A stretch of 22,167 bases of DNA from 2-02-FULL-48-14 sp041645035 (lineage in GTDB: Bacteria > Patescibacteriota > Gracilibacteria > UBA1369 > 2-02-FULL-48-14). The stretch is taken from NCBI GenBank assembly GCA_041645035.1, contig JBAZQU010000018.1, positions 1 through 22,167 of the forward strand. Reading direction: 5' to 3'. A program made the position numbers and the translations under genes. Below are positions 1-7,036 of the stretch, one piece after another. Every line of letters begins with the position of its first letter. Positions within the stretch are counted from its first letter, which is position 1. The notes under the pieces were generated by a model. The model worked only from the letters and a program-made list of their open reading frames with translations, ran no database searches and had not been told where the DNA came from.

Positions 1-263
1 TCCCCGACTCGAAGGTTTGCGAAGCTTGTGGAAAAGTTTTTAAGTACATCCAAAAAGAACTGGAATTTTATAGGCGAATGAGTTTATCCGAGCCGACCAA
101 ATGTCACGATTGCAGACACAAAGCACGAATGACTCAGCACAATCCGCGTAAGCTTTGGAAAAGGAATTGCATGAAATGCCAAAAGGAAATCGAGACCAGT
201 TATTCGCCGGAGAGATCTGAAATAGTTTATTGTGAAAAATGTTACCTAGAAACGTTTTACTAA
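1..263 (+). CDS. Cys-rich double zinc-module protein A, C-terminal fragment (5' end outside window)
   Basis: The frame is open from base 3 at the window edge, so this is the 3' end of a longer gene and the ATG at 78 is internal. The visible 86 residues match the C-terminal module of genes B and D. They contain CEACGK, an EFYRRM helix, CHDC, the RNPRKLWKRNCMKC stretch, YSPE and YCEKC, ending in CYLETFY. All eight ligand cysteines (four CxxC pairs, hence two four-Cys zinc sites) are intact, making this the least degenerate C-terminal module in the window. The stop lies only 3 bases before gene B, so A, B and C look like one transcription unit. Function is unknown. Binding of zinc is inferred from Cys spacing. 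Confidence 0.85.
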   Translation, partial: PDSKVCEACGKVFKYIQKELEFYRRMSLSEPTKCHDCRHKARMTQHNPRKLWKRNCMKCQKEIETSYSPERSEIVYCEKCYLETFY

Positions 264-266
264 ACC

Positions 267-1934
267 ATGCAGCAAAACTGTAAAAAATGCTCTCAAGGCT
301 TCAAGGTCACTGAAGAAGACCTTAAATACTATCAGGAAATTTCTCCGGTTTTTGGCGGCAAAAAGTACCTCTTCCCCGCCCCTACACTTTGTCCCGCATG
401 TCGACAGCAGCGTCGTATGGCCTATCGAAACGAGCGCTCGCTTTATCATCGAACGTGCGAGCTTTGTAATAAAAATATTTTAAGTGTGTATTCCCCCGAT
501 AAGCCTTACACCGTCTACTGTAAAGAATGTTGGTGGTCCGACAAATGGGATGGGATGAACTACGGTCAAGATTTTGATTTTTCACGAACTTTTTCTGAGC
601 AATTTATGGAGCTGAAAGGGAAAATTCCTAAGCTGAGTATCATCAATTTGATGGATGAAAATTCCGATTACACTAATTTCGGCTATCAAAATAAAGACTG
701 CTATTTGGTCTTTACCAGCGACTTAAATGAAAAATGTTACTACGGCTGTTTTGTTTGGAATTCTTATGAGTGTTTGGACAATCTTTTTTTGATCGGCTCG
801 AACTTGTGCTACGAATGCGTGGACTGTGTGAGATGTTATGCTTCCGCCTTTTGCCAAGAGTGTGAATCGGGCACCGATTGTTTTGGATGTTTTGACTGCA
901 AGAGCTGCCAAGATTGTTTTGGCTCCAGCGGACTTCGAAATAAACAGTATTATTTTTTCAATAAGCCCCTCACTAAAGAGGAATATGAAAAACGGGTAAC
1001 GGATGCAAAAACTGACTGGAAGGGGACATTGGTGCGTTTGAAAGCGGTGGGGAAGGATTTACCACGGCGTAATTTGTTCCTCATCAATTGTGAAGATTGT
1101 TTGGGGGATCATTTGAGTAACTGTAAAAATGCGACTTATTGTTTCGATTCCAAAGAGTTGGAGGATTCGACATACGTCACTAACAGCGTTGTTCCTTCAA
1201 GTAACTGTTTTGACATCGATGGCTGCGGATTGGCCTATTGGTGCTACGAATGCATAAGTATCGGAGCTACTTCGAATCATTGCGCGGGGATTGATGTTAA
1301 CTGGAACAATGGAAACGACTTATATTATTGCTCCTACATTCTTAACGGTCGCGATCTTTTCGGCTGCATTGGAGTCAATCAAAAGCAGTATTGCATTCTT
1401 AACAAGCAATATACAAAAGAGGAGTATGAAAAACTTGCCGCGCGAATTATTGAACATATGAAGGTTACGGGTGAATGGGGGGCCTTTTTTCCTCCTGAAC
1501 TTTCCACGTACGGCTACAATGAAACGGTAGCCCAAGAATATTATCCGTTAACAAAAGACCAGGCGCTTAAATATGGCTTTCCTTGGTCTGATTTTGAGGA
1601 GCCCACACCAAAGCTCAACACCATAAAAGCGTCCGCACTGCCTAAAATTGCCGACGTGACGGATGATATTTTGAAGGCGGCCATTGAGTGTGAAGTTTCA
1701 GGGAAACCGTTCCGCATTATTAAACAGGAGCTCGATTTTTATCGTAAAATGGGCATTGAATTTCCGACAAAATGTCACGAGGTGCGACATCGCGAGCGCC
1801 TGAAAAAACGTAACCCTCGCAAATTGTGGGAACGAAAATGTGATTCCTGCGGCACAGCTATTCAAACCACGTATTCTCCTGATCGGCCAGAGAAGGTATA
1901 CTGCGAGAAGTGTTATCTTAAAGCCGTTTACTGA
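267..1934 (+). CDS. Cys-rich double zinc-module protein B (uncharacterised family)
   Basis: 555 residues, about 41 of them Cys, with no signal peptide or membrane segment, so probably cytoplasmic. N-terminal module (1-100): C5/C8 with C42/C45, then C64/C67 with C85/C88, around PTLCPACRQQRR, RNERSLYHRTC and YSPDKP. Residues 125-220 hold a ladder of Cys pairs (CYECVDCVRC, CFGCFDCKSCQDCFG) closed by a NKPLTKEEYEKRV helix. A second ladder at 268-378 is closed by ILNKQYTKEEYEKLAARIIEHM. A GEWGAFFP linker leads to a C-terminal module (471-555) that repeats the first one, though one Cys is replaced (CEVSG). Two zinc modules bracketing two solenoid-like halves are seen directly; zinc binding and a beta-solenoid fold are inference. 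From memory, similar proteins occur in other CPR genomes under uninformative names. The stop overlaps the ATG of gene C by one base (TGATG). Confidence 0.93.
   Translation: MQQNCKKCSQGFKVTEEDLKYYQEISPVFGGKKYLFPAPTLCPACRQQRRMAYRNERSLYHRTCELCNKNILSVYSPDKPYTVYCKECWWSDKWDGMNYGQDFDFSRTFSEQFMELKGKIPKLSIINLMDENSDYTNFGYQNKDCYLVFTSDLNEKCYYGCFVWNSYECLDNLFLIGSNLCYECVDCVRCYASAFCQECESGTDCFGCFDCKSCQDCFGSSGLRNKQYYFFNKPLTKEEYEKRVTDAKTDWKGTLVRLKAVGKDLPRRNLFLINCEDCLGDHLSNCKNATYCFDSKELEDSTYVTNSVVPSSNCFDIDGCGLAYWCYECISIGATSNHCAGIDVNWNNGNDLYYCSYILNGRDLFGCIGVNQKQYCILNKQYTKEEYEKLAARIIEHMKVTGEWGAFFPPELSTYGYNETVAQEYYPLTKDQALKYGFPWSDFEEPTPKLNTIKASALPKIADVTDDILKAAIECEVSGKPFRIIKQELDFYRKMGIEFPTKCHEVRHRERLKKRNPRKLWERKCDSCGTAIQTTYSPDRPEKVYCEKCYLKAVY
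1425..1453 (+). repeat. 29-bp exact repeat, copy 1 (inside gene B)
   Basis: These 29 bases are identical to 3098-3126 in gene C. They encode the YEKLAARIIE part of the cap helix after the second Cys ladder. Most of the two genes is much more diverged at the DNA level, so this block suggests recent gene conversion or strong constraint. Confidence 0.8.
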
Positions 1935-3556
1935 TGAGCACTTGCCTCCAATGTCAGCGAAGTTTCGACCTTCAACCGGTGGAGCGAGAGTTTCTGAAAA
2001 AGGCGGCTCCTACTATTGGAGGGCGATGTTTTGAACTACCGGAGCCAAAGCTTTGCGCGACTTGCCGCAGACAGAGACGCTACGCCCAAAGGAATGATCG
2101 TAACATGTATAAACGGACTTGTGATAAAACGGGTAAGCCCATTATTTCCGCGCATCATCCGAATAAAGTTTTTCCGGTCTACGCCATAGATGTGTGGTGG
2201 AGCGATGCCTATGACCCCTATTCCTATGGCCGTGATTTTGATTTCAATCGTCCATTTTTTGAACAAATGAAAGAGCTTTCCAATGTAGTTCCGCGAGCCG
2301 CATGCATTGTGGTGAATTCGGAAAACTGCGACTACACCATCTTCACCCTACAATGTCGGAACTGTTTTCTCTCCTCTCGTTTAGCGGATTCCGAGGATAT
2401 TTATTATACTTACCTCGCCCTGAATAGCCGCAATTGTTTTGACTCCTACAATGTCAGTCAGTGTGAACTTTGTTATGAGTGCGTCGATTGCGCGAAGTGT
2501 TATCGATGTTTTTATACGGAACGCTCCAAAGGATCTTTTAACCTCATGTTTTGCGTGGATATGTCCGGTTGCAATGATTGTTTTGGTTGCGTGGGGCTTG
2601 TTCAGAAAAAATATCATTTCTTCAATCAGCCTCTATCCAAAGAGGAGTATGAAAAACGTGTTAAAGAATGGTGGAATGGAACTTCGAAATCATTGGAGCA
2701 CTGCTTGGCTACCTTTGAAGAACATCGTAAAAAGTATCCCGTTCGCGCCACTAATATAATCAATTCAGAAAACGTGCAGGGAAGTTATGTGTTTGAAAGC
2801 CGAAATGTTTTTGATTCTTTCGATATCGTGAGTTGTGAAGATGCTATCGACTGCACCCAGACCGAGTTCAGTAAGGACACCATGGATTGCGATTTTATGT
2901 ACCAATGCGAGCTGTCTTATGAAGTGATTGCGGGTGGAAAAAGTATGCGAAATCTTTTTTCGTTTTCTTTGGTGGGAGGAAATAGTGACGTGCTCTATTC
3001 GCTTTATTGCAACAATAGCAATCAAAATTTGTTCGGCTGCGTTGGGATGCGAAACGCCAAATATTGTATCTTGAACAAGCAGTACACTAAGAAAGAATAT
3101 GAAAAACTTGCCGCGCGAATTATTGAGCATATGCAAAAGACCGGCGAATGGGGCGAATTTTTCCCGGCATCGGACACAACCGTGGCCTACAACGAAAGTG
3201 TGGCGAACGACCTTTTCCCTCTGAGCAAGGAAGAAGTTTTACAGCATGGATGGAATTGGTACGACGTTCCCGAAAGTATTGTTGCACGAGCGGAAGGGGA
3301 CAACACTGTGATCTGTGAAGTGAGCAAGAAGCCCTTTAAGTTGATTCCTCAGGAACTCAAATTTTACGAAGACATGGGACTCCCCAAACCGACCAGGCAT
3401 CCGGATGTTCGTCACAAAAATCGTTTGGCCAAACGCAATCCTTACAAACTGCGAAAAAGCGTTTGTCAAAAATGCTCGAAGGACGTTTGGACCGACCACG
3501 TCTCGGACGAAACCATTATTTTCTGCCAAAAATGTTATCTGGCGGAAACATATTAA
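1934..3556 (+). CDS. Cys-rich double zinc-module protein C (uncharacterised family)
   Basis: 540 residues, paralogue of B with the same order of parts: N-terminal zinc module, Cys ladder, NQPLSKEEYEKRV cap, second ladder, LNKQYTKKEYEKLAARIIEHM cap, GEWGEFFP linker, C-terminal module. The first zinc site is complete (C4/C7 with C41/C44), but the second N-terminal site has decayed to a single Cys (CDKTGK, then VYAIDVWW where B has VYCKEC). In the C-terminal module the first site is also reduced (CEVSKK, RHPDVRH), while CQKC and FCQKC remain. It starts on the overlapping TGATG after B, implying translational coupling. Its stop overlaps the stop of the convergent RelE-like toxin by 4 bases (3553-3556). 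It shares a 29-base identical stretch with B. The function is not known. Confidence 0.92.
   Translation: MSTCLQCQRSFDLQPVEREFLKKAAPTIGGRCFELPEPKLCATCRRQRRYAQRNDRNMYKRTCDKTGKPIISAHHPNKVFPVYAIDVWWSDAYDPYSYGRDFDFNRPFFEQMKELSNVVPRAACIVVNSENCDYTIFTLQCRNCFLSSRLADSEDIYYTYLALNSRNCFDSYNVSQCELCYECVDCAKCYRCFYTERSKGSFNLMFCVDMSGCNDCFGCVGLVQKKYHFFNQPLSKEEYEKRVKEWWNGTSKSLEHCLATFEEHRKKYPVRATNIINSENVQGSYVFESRNVFDSFDIVSCEDAIDCTQTEFSKDTMDCDFMYQCELSYEVIAGGKSMRNLFSFSLVGGNSDVLYSLYCNNSNQNLFGCVGMRNAKYCILNKQYTKKEYEKLAARIIEHMQKTGEWGEFFPASDTTVAYNESVANDLFPLSKEEVLQHGWNWYDVPESIVARAEGDNTVICEVSKKPFKLIPQELKFYEDMGLPKPTRHPDVRHKNRLAKRNPYKLRKSVCQKCSKDVWTDHVSDETIIFCQKCYLAETY
3098..3126 (+). repeat. 29-bp exact repeat, copy 2 (inside gene C)
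   Basis: Second copy of the block at 1425-1453, in the same reading frame and at the same place in the protein (cap helix of the second ladder). Confidence 0.8.
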
Positions 3557-3825
3557 TGCTTATAGATTTCTTTTCGATCTCCTACGTCTAAGACCCAAAA
3601 CAAACATCCTTCCTTCCGATGCAACTTCAATTCTAGGATTAAACGATAACTCCCGACCCTTAGGCGATGACTGGCCGGTTCAAATTGGTGAAGAGGCCTC
3701 AAAACGGAAAAAATTGCTTCGTGAGTTTTTAACTCTTTAAGCTTCAAAATAATCCTTTCACGAATCCCGTCCGGAAGTTTTATGAATTCTTTTTGGGCCT
3801 TTTTGGTGAAAACAAAAGTATGCAT
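3553..3825 (-). CDS. RelE/ParE-type toxin of a type II toxin-antitoxin pair
   Basis: 90 residues starting MHTFVFTKKAQKEFIKLP. The family pattern is clear: a KKAQKEFIKLP helix start, HRLRVGSYRLILE in the central beta-strands, and a C-terminal VLDVGDRKEIYKH, matching the VGxRxEIY ending of RelE-superfamily toxins. Known members are ribosome-dependent mRNA endonucleases or, in the ParE branch, gyrase poisons; the branch cannot be settled here. The frame is open further upstream to 3903, but MHTF was chosen because it restores the normal family length and lies 2 bases after the antitoxin stop, the usual antitoxin-first arrangement. The stop codon overlaps that of convergent gene C by 4 bases, so its 3' end reads antisense to a Cys-rich gene. 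Confidence 0.86.
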   Translation of the reverse strand: MHTFVFTKKAQKEFIKLPDGIRERIILKLKELKTHEAIFSVLRPLHQFEPASHRLRVGSYRLILELKLHRKEGCLFWVLDVGDRKEIYKH

Positions 3826-3827
3826 GA

Positions 3828-4076
3828 TCAAATCTTGAAAGTGCTGGCTCCGGATGCGGAAGATTTTTCGTATTTCTCTTTTAGTTTTTTGTGATTTTTC
3901 CACATTTCAAAGTCTTCCATATAATCTGAAAGTAATGTGTCACAGCCTTCAAAATAAGGGAGCATAACGATTCTTCCTTCACCACGATTGGTGACAATAT
4001 AGCTTTGTTCTGAAATTGTATCGGATATTTTGCCTATTTTTTGTTGCACCTGAGTGGTAGTGATTATGTGGAACAT
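3828..4076 (-). CDS. Phd/YefM-type antitoxin
   Basis: 82 residues. The N-terminal part (TTTQVQQKIGKISDTI, then YIVTNRGEGRIVMLPY) matches the DNA-binding Phd/YefM fold, where the V-T-x-(N/R)-G-x-x-x-V-(M/L) stretch is diagnostic. The remaining tail (DYMEDFEMWKNHKKLKEKYEKS), charged and probably helical, would wrap and neutralise the toxin. It lies immediately upstream of the RelE-like gene with a 2-base gap, so the two are co-translated. Such antitoxins usually repress their own promoter; a palindrome-rich AT stretch starts right at its ATG. The trmB-like gene ends 95 bases upstream on the same strand. Confidence 0.85.
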   Translation of the reverse strand: MFHIITTTQVQQKIGKISDTISEQSYIVTNRGEGRIVMLPYFEGCDTLLSDYMEDFEMWKNHKKLKEKYEKSSASGASTFKI

Positions 4077-4118
4077 ATACGATTGAATATATAATTGTAT
4101 ATATACCTTAACGTATAT
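4075..4118 (-). promoter_or_regulatory. Probable operator/promoter of the Phd/RelE-type pair
   Basis: AT-rich leader of the antitoxin gene. A perfect 10-bp palindrome (GTATATATAC, 4097-4106) lies between inverted copies of ATATACG (4075-4081) and CGTATAT (4112-4118). This matches the multiple-palindrome operators bound by Phd/YefM proteins. A -10-like TATATT reads on the minus strand at 4091-4086, but no good -35 is visible. Binding is inference. Confidence 0.45.
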
Positions 4119-4171
4119 TTAAAAATAAATCTATGCTTAATTTCAAAATAGCATGGAGCTCTTACAAAACT

Positions 4172-4930
4172 TTACTGAGCCACAAACGCCGTCGCACCGA
4201 GCCATGCCAGATTAAAAACGGCGCGTTGCGTGCGAGCATAAACGGCGGATTCGATCAAAACTCCAATCAATTCGTCGGGATTCAGGGACATGATGGCCGC
4301 GCTGTTGTCGTAAATGGAAATTTGGTTTTCAAAGCGGAATTCTTTTGGGTTCACAAAAAGGATTTCGACCAGTTCTTCGGGGTATTTTTTGGGATAAAAA
4401 CGTTTGACGAACTGACGGGCTTCTTCGGTCGAGGGAGAGAGCAGGCGTGTTTTTATGCGCCTTTTGACGAGTTTTTCCGTATAAGAGGGCAAATAGTCCG
4501 GCAGCAGTTCACCGAGCGCTTCCAGGTTGGTATAACCCAGCACCTCCGATTTGGCTTCCAAAGTTTGGTCAAAAATGGTTTTAATGCCATCCAGACCTTC
4601 GTAAGAGCGAATAATAGGCTTGAAGGCGAGCGCATTGGTGATGGAAAGCAGCTCGGGAAGGAGTTTTTTAGCACTGCGGTACTGCTCTTCCATCTGATTC
4701 ACGAGCACCTGTGGTGGTTCCGCTACGAAAAACTTCACTTTTCCCTTGAAATTAGCCGTCACCAGGCCTCGCTTTCGCAAACTTTCCAACATGTAATAAC
4801 AGTTCACACGGGGAATTTTTGCCTTATTGGCGATGACGCTGGCAAAAGATCCTCCCAACTCCAAAACAGTGAGGTAAACCTGCGCCTCTTCTTCTGAAAG
4901 TCCGAACTCTTGCAGCTTGGCCGGTAGCAT
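4172..4930 (-). CDS. TrmB-family transcriptional regulator
   Basis: 252 residues. Residues 1-80 form a winged helix of the TrmB type: LQEFGLSEEEAQVYLTVLELGGSFASVIANKAKIPRVNCYYMLESLRKRGLV, followed by a wing (FKGKVKFFVAEPP). A helical linker rich in charged residues follows (QVLVNQMEEQYRSAKKLLPEL), then a C-terminal effector or oligomerisation domain (SYEGLDGIKTIFDQTLEAKSEVLGYTN to the end) of the PLD-like type found in TrmB relatives. Archaeal TrmB proteins sense sugars, but ligand and targets cannot be read here. It is divergent from csaA across a 107-bp gap, so csaA and gene D are the obvious candidate targets besides itself. An imperfect 20-bp palindrome directly abuts its start codon. Confidence 0.88.
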   Translation of the reverse strand: MLPAKLQEFGLSEEEAQVYLTVLELGGSFASVIANKAKIPRVNCYYMLESLRKRGLVTANFKGKVKFFVAEPPQVLVNQMEEQYRSAKKLLPELLSITNALAFKPIIRSYEGLDGIKTIFDQTLEAKSEVLGYTNLEALGELLPDYLPSYTEKLVKRRIKTRLLSPSTEEARQFVKRFYPKKYPEELVEILFVNPKEFRFENQISIYDNSAAIMSLNPDELIGVLIESAVYARTQRAVFNLAWLGATAFVAQ

Positions 4931-4931
4931 G

Positions 4932-4951
4932 TTGTAAAAAAGTTTCTACAA
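4932..4951. promoter_or_regulatory. Imperfect 20-bp palindrome next to the trmB-like start (candidate operator)
   Basis: The arms TTGTAAAAAA and GTTTCTACAA match at 8 of 10 positions. It sits 1 base upstream of the regulator's ATG (minus strand), inside the 107-bp divergent gap. A half-site-like TTTTACAA recurs near 5000-5007 on the csaA side. Nothing else firm is visible in 4952-5037 apart from weak promoter-like AT-rich hexamers. Role as operator is inferred. Confidence 0.35.
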
Positions 4952-5037
4952 TTAATTTAATCTGTAATTCAATTATTATCAAGTCTTTATTATGAATAAT
5001 TTTACAACCGAGGTACACTTAGGGCTAATCAAAAACT

Positions 5038-5370
5038 ATGGCAAGCATTGAAGACTTCGAAAAACTGGACATCCGCGTGGGCCGCATTTTAAGCGCTGAA
5101 CCCTTCCCCGAGGCGCGAAAACCGGCTTATAAACTGACTATTGATTTCGGCAATGAGGTGGGCTTAAAGAAATCTTCGGTTCAAATCACCACGCATTATA
5201 AAAAAGAAGCGTTGGTGGGACGTTTGGTTTTGGGCGTGGTCAATTTTCCCCCGCGTCAAATCGGTCCCTTTATTTCCGAAGTTCTCACTTTGGGAGTTCC
5301 CGATGAAAACGGTGATGTGGTTTTAATTCAGCCAGACAGGGGTGTTCCCTTAGGCGGACGTTTATTTTAA
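5038..5370 (+). CDS. csaA: CsaA-like tRNA-binding (OB-fold) protein
   Basis: 110 residues, the full length of the CsaA family. The sequence matches closely throughout: IEDFEKLDIRVGRILSAEPFPEARKPAYKLTIDFG, then KKSSVQIT, LGVVNFPPRQIGPFISEVLTLG and GDVVLIQPDRGVPLG. The fold is the dimeric OB-fold tRNA-binding domain also found at the end of methionyl-tRNA synthetase and in Trbp111. Bacillus CsaA has export-chaperone activity as well as the tRNA-binding fold; which role applies here is unclear. It lies only 4 bases upstream of gene D, so the two are almost certainly co-transcribed. No Shine-Dalgarno is visible. The upstream gap is shared with the divergent TrmB-type regulator. Confidence 0.94.
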   Translation: MASIEDFEKLDIRVGRILSAEPFPEARKPAYKLTIDFGNEVGLKKSSVQITTHYKKEALVGRLVLGVVNFPPRQIGPFISEVLTLGVPDENGDVVLIQPDRGVPLGGRLF

Positions 5371-5374
5371 ATTT

Positions 5375-7036
5375 ATGACTCCCATCACTCAAACGTGTCG
5401 GGTCAGTGGAAAATCATTCCTCACCACCGATGAAGATCAGGATTTTTATAAAAAAATAGGCGTACCCGTGCCAACGCTTTGTCCTGAAGAAAGACAAAGG
5501 AGACGTTTGAGTTTTCGGAATGAAAGGAATTTATATCATCGTAAATGCGATTTAACCGGTCATCAGATTATTTCAAATTACTCTCCGGATAAAGTTTTTA
5601 AAATATATGAAAAAGAAGCTTGGTGGTCAGACGAATGGGATCCTTTAAGTTATGGGAAGCCTTATGATTTCTCTAAGCCCTTTTTTGAACAGTTTCGCGA
5701 ATTGCAACTCTTGGTTCCGCGTATAAATCTCCTCTCGAAAGGAGGAGAAAATGTGGCCTACACGAATCATGCCACTTACAACAAAAACTGTTATCTACTT
5801 TTCAACGCCACTCATTGTGAAGATGTTCACTATTCAACAAACTATGTACTTAATTGCAAAAAATGTATCGACTGCTATTCCATTGATCGATGCGAACTTC
5901 TCTACAACAGCATTTTTTGCGAACAATGTTATCACTCCACGGATTTAGTAAATTGCAAAAATTCTCTTGATAGCGCCTTTCTTTATGACTGCAGGAATTG
6001 TCAAAATTGTTTTATGTCACATGGGCTAAGAAACAAGAAATTTTGTATAGAAAACAAAGAGTATTCGGCGGAAGAATATCAAAAACTAATGAAAAAATAT
6101 GATCTTGGAAGTTACAAGATTTATCGTGATTTAAAGGAGAATTTCCGGACTATGGTGAGGGATTCTGCCGTGCATCGCTTTGCCATTATTGATTTGAGCG
6201 AGGATTGCAACGGGGACTATGTTTTTGAGTCCAAAGATACCCATGAATCTTTCTATGCCATTAAGTGTAGAGATTCAAAGTTTATTTATGACGGGTATGA
6301 AAATATCGACTGCTACGATGTTTATGAAAGTGCATTTCAATGTGAGAGACAGTATGAATGTTATGCGTGTAACTACAATAAATTCTCTTACGGTTCTCAT
6401 GTTTCTCACGAAAGTTCCAATCTTTATTATTGTGACTATTGTTTTAATTCAAACGATTTATTCGGATGTATAAGCCTCAAGAGGAAATCTTTTTGTATTC
6501 TAAACAAACAATATTCGCAGGCGGAATATGAGGAACTCCTTCCACGAATTATCGACCACATGAAAAGCACGCGGGAATGGGGCGAATTTCTTCCTTCAAA
6601 TTATTCTCCTTTTGCTTATAACGAATCGGCTGCGCAAGATTTCTTGCCACTCTCCAAGGAGGAAGTTTTAAAGAGAGGGTTGATTTGGAAAGAAAAAATA
6701 GGCGAAGGCGAGGCTTATGAGGGACCTAGTATATTAATACCAGATCATATTCGTGACGTGGAGCCTGGCATTTGTGATGCCATCTTGAAGTGTGAGATTA
6801 CTGGTAAATATTTCAAAATCATTCCTCAGGAATTGGAATTTTATAAACAACTCGGCGTCGCGCTTCCTCGTCGATGTTTTGAGCAACGACACAAGGAACG
6901 TATTTACTTTAGAAACCCACGAACCCTGTGGAAAAGAACGTGCATGGCGTGTAAGGCTCCAATTGAATCAAGTTATTCACCCGACAGGCCTGAGAAAGTT
7001 TACTGCGAAGCATGTTATTTAAAAACCGTTTACTAA
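5375..7036 (+). CDS. Cys-rich double zinc-module protein D (uncharacterised family)
   Basis: 553 residues, paralogue of B and C with the same architecture: N-terminal module (1-95), first Cys ladder (about 125-222), cap helix (NKEYSAEEYQKLMKKY), second ladder (about 272-375), cap (LNKQYSQAEYEELLPRIIDHM), EWGEFLP linker, C-terminal module. The N-terminal module keeps only three of eight ligand Cys (C8 in CRVSGK, C36 in CPEE, C58 in CDLTGH) and has lost the fourth pair (YEKEAWW). The C-terminal module is better kept (CEITGK, CFEQRH, CMAC, YCEAC). It follows csaA by 4 bases, unlike A-C, which form their own tandem. Its TAA overlaps the stop of the convergent mazF by 4 bases. No function is known; cytoplasmic location is inferred from lack of signal or membrane segments. 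Confidence 0.93.
   Translation: MTPITQTCRVSGKSFLTTDEDQDFYKKIGVPVPTLCPEERQRRRLSFRNERNLYHRKCDLTGHQIISNYSPDKVFKIYEKEAWWSDEWDPLSYGKPYDFSKPFFEQFRELQLLVPRINLLSKGGENVAYTNHATYNKNCYLLFNATHCEDVHYSTNYVLNCKKCIDCYSIDRCELLYNSIFCEQCYHSTDLVNCKNSLDSAFLYDCRNCQNCFMSHGLRNKKFCIENKEYSAEEYQKLMKKYDLGSYKIYRDLKENFRTMVRDSAVHRFAIIDLSEDCNGDYVFESKDTHESFYAIKCRDSKFIYDGYENIDCYDVYESAFQCERQYECYACNYNKFSYGSHVSHESSNLYYCDYCFNSNDLFGCISLKRKSFCILNKQYSQAEYEELLPRIIDHMKSTREWGEFLPSNYSPFAYNESAAQDFLPLSKEEVLKRGLIWKEKIGEGEAYEGPSILIPDHIRDVEPGICDAILKCEITGKYFKIIPQELEFYKQLGVALPRRCFEQRHKERIYFRNPRTLWKRTCMACKAPIESSYSPDRPEKVYCEACYLKTVY

Noticed and set aside
78..263. 61-residue independent gene starting at the ATG at 78
   Set aside because: The frame continues upstream to the window edge with CEACGK and the rest of the zinc module, so it is the end of a larger gene.
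3826..3903. N-terminal extension of the RelE-like toxin (26 extra residues)
   Set aside because: It would overlap the antitoxin coding region and make the toxin longer than the family; MHTF at 3825, 2 bases after the antitoxin stop, is the natural start.
4133..4897. 254-residue open frame on the + strand
   Set aside because: It is the antisense shadow of the TrmB-family gene, which has a clear winged-helix signature; the + strand product is Phe/Gln-rich low-quality protein with no family features.
125..7000. CRISPR-like or tandem DNA repeats from the repeated Cys codons
   Set aside because: The periodicity is in the protein, not the DNA; codons differ between units and there are no uniform spacers.
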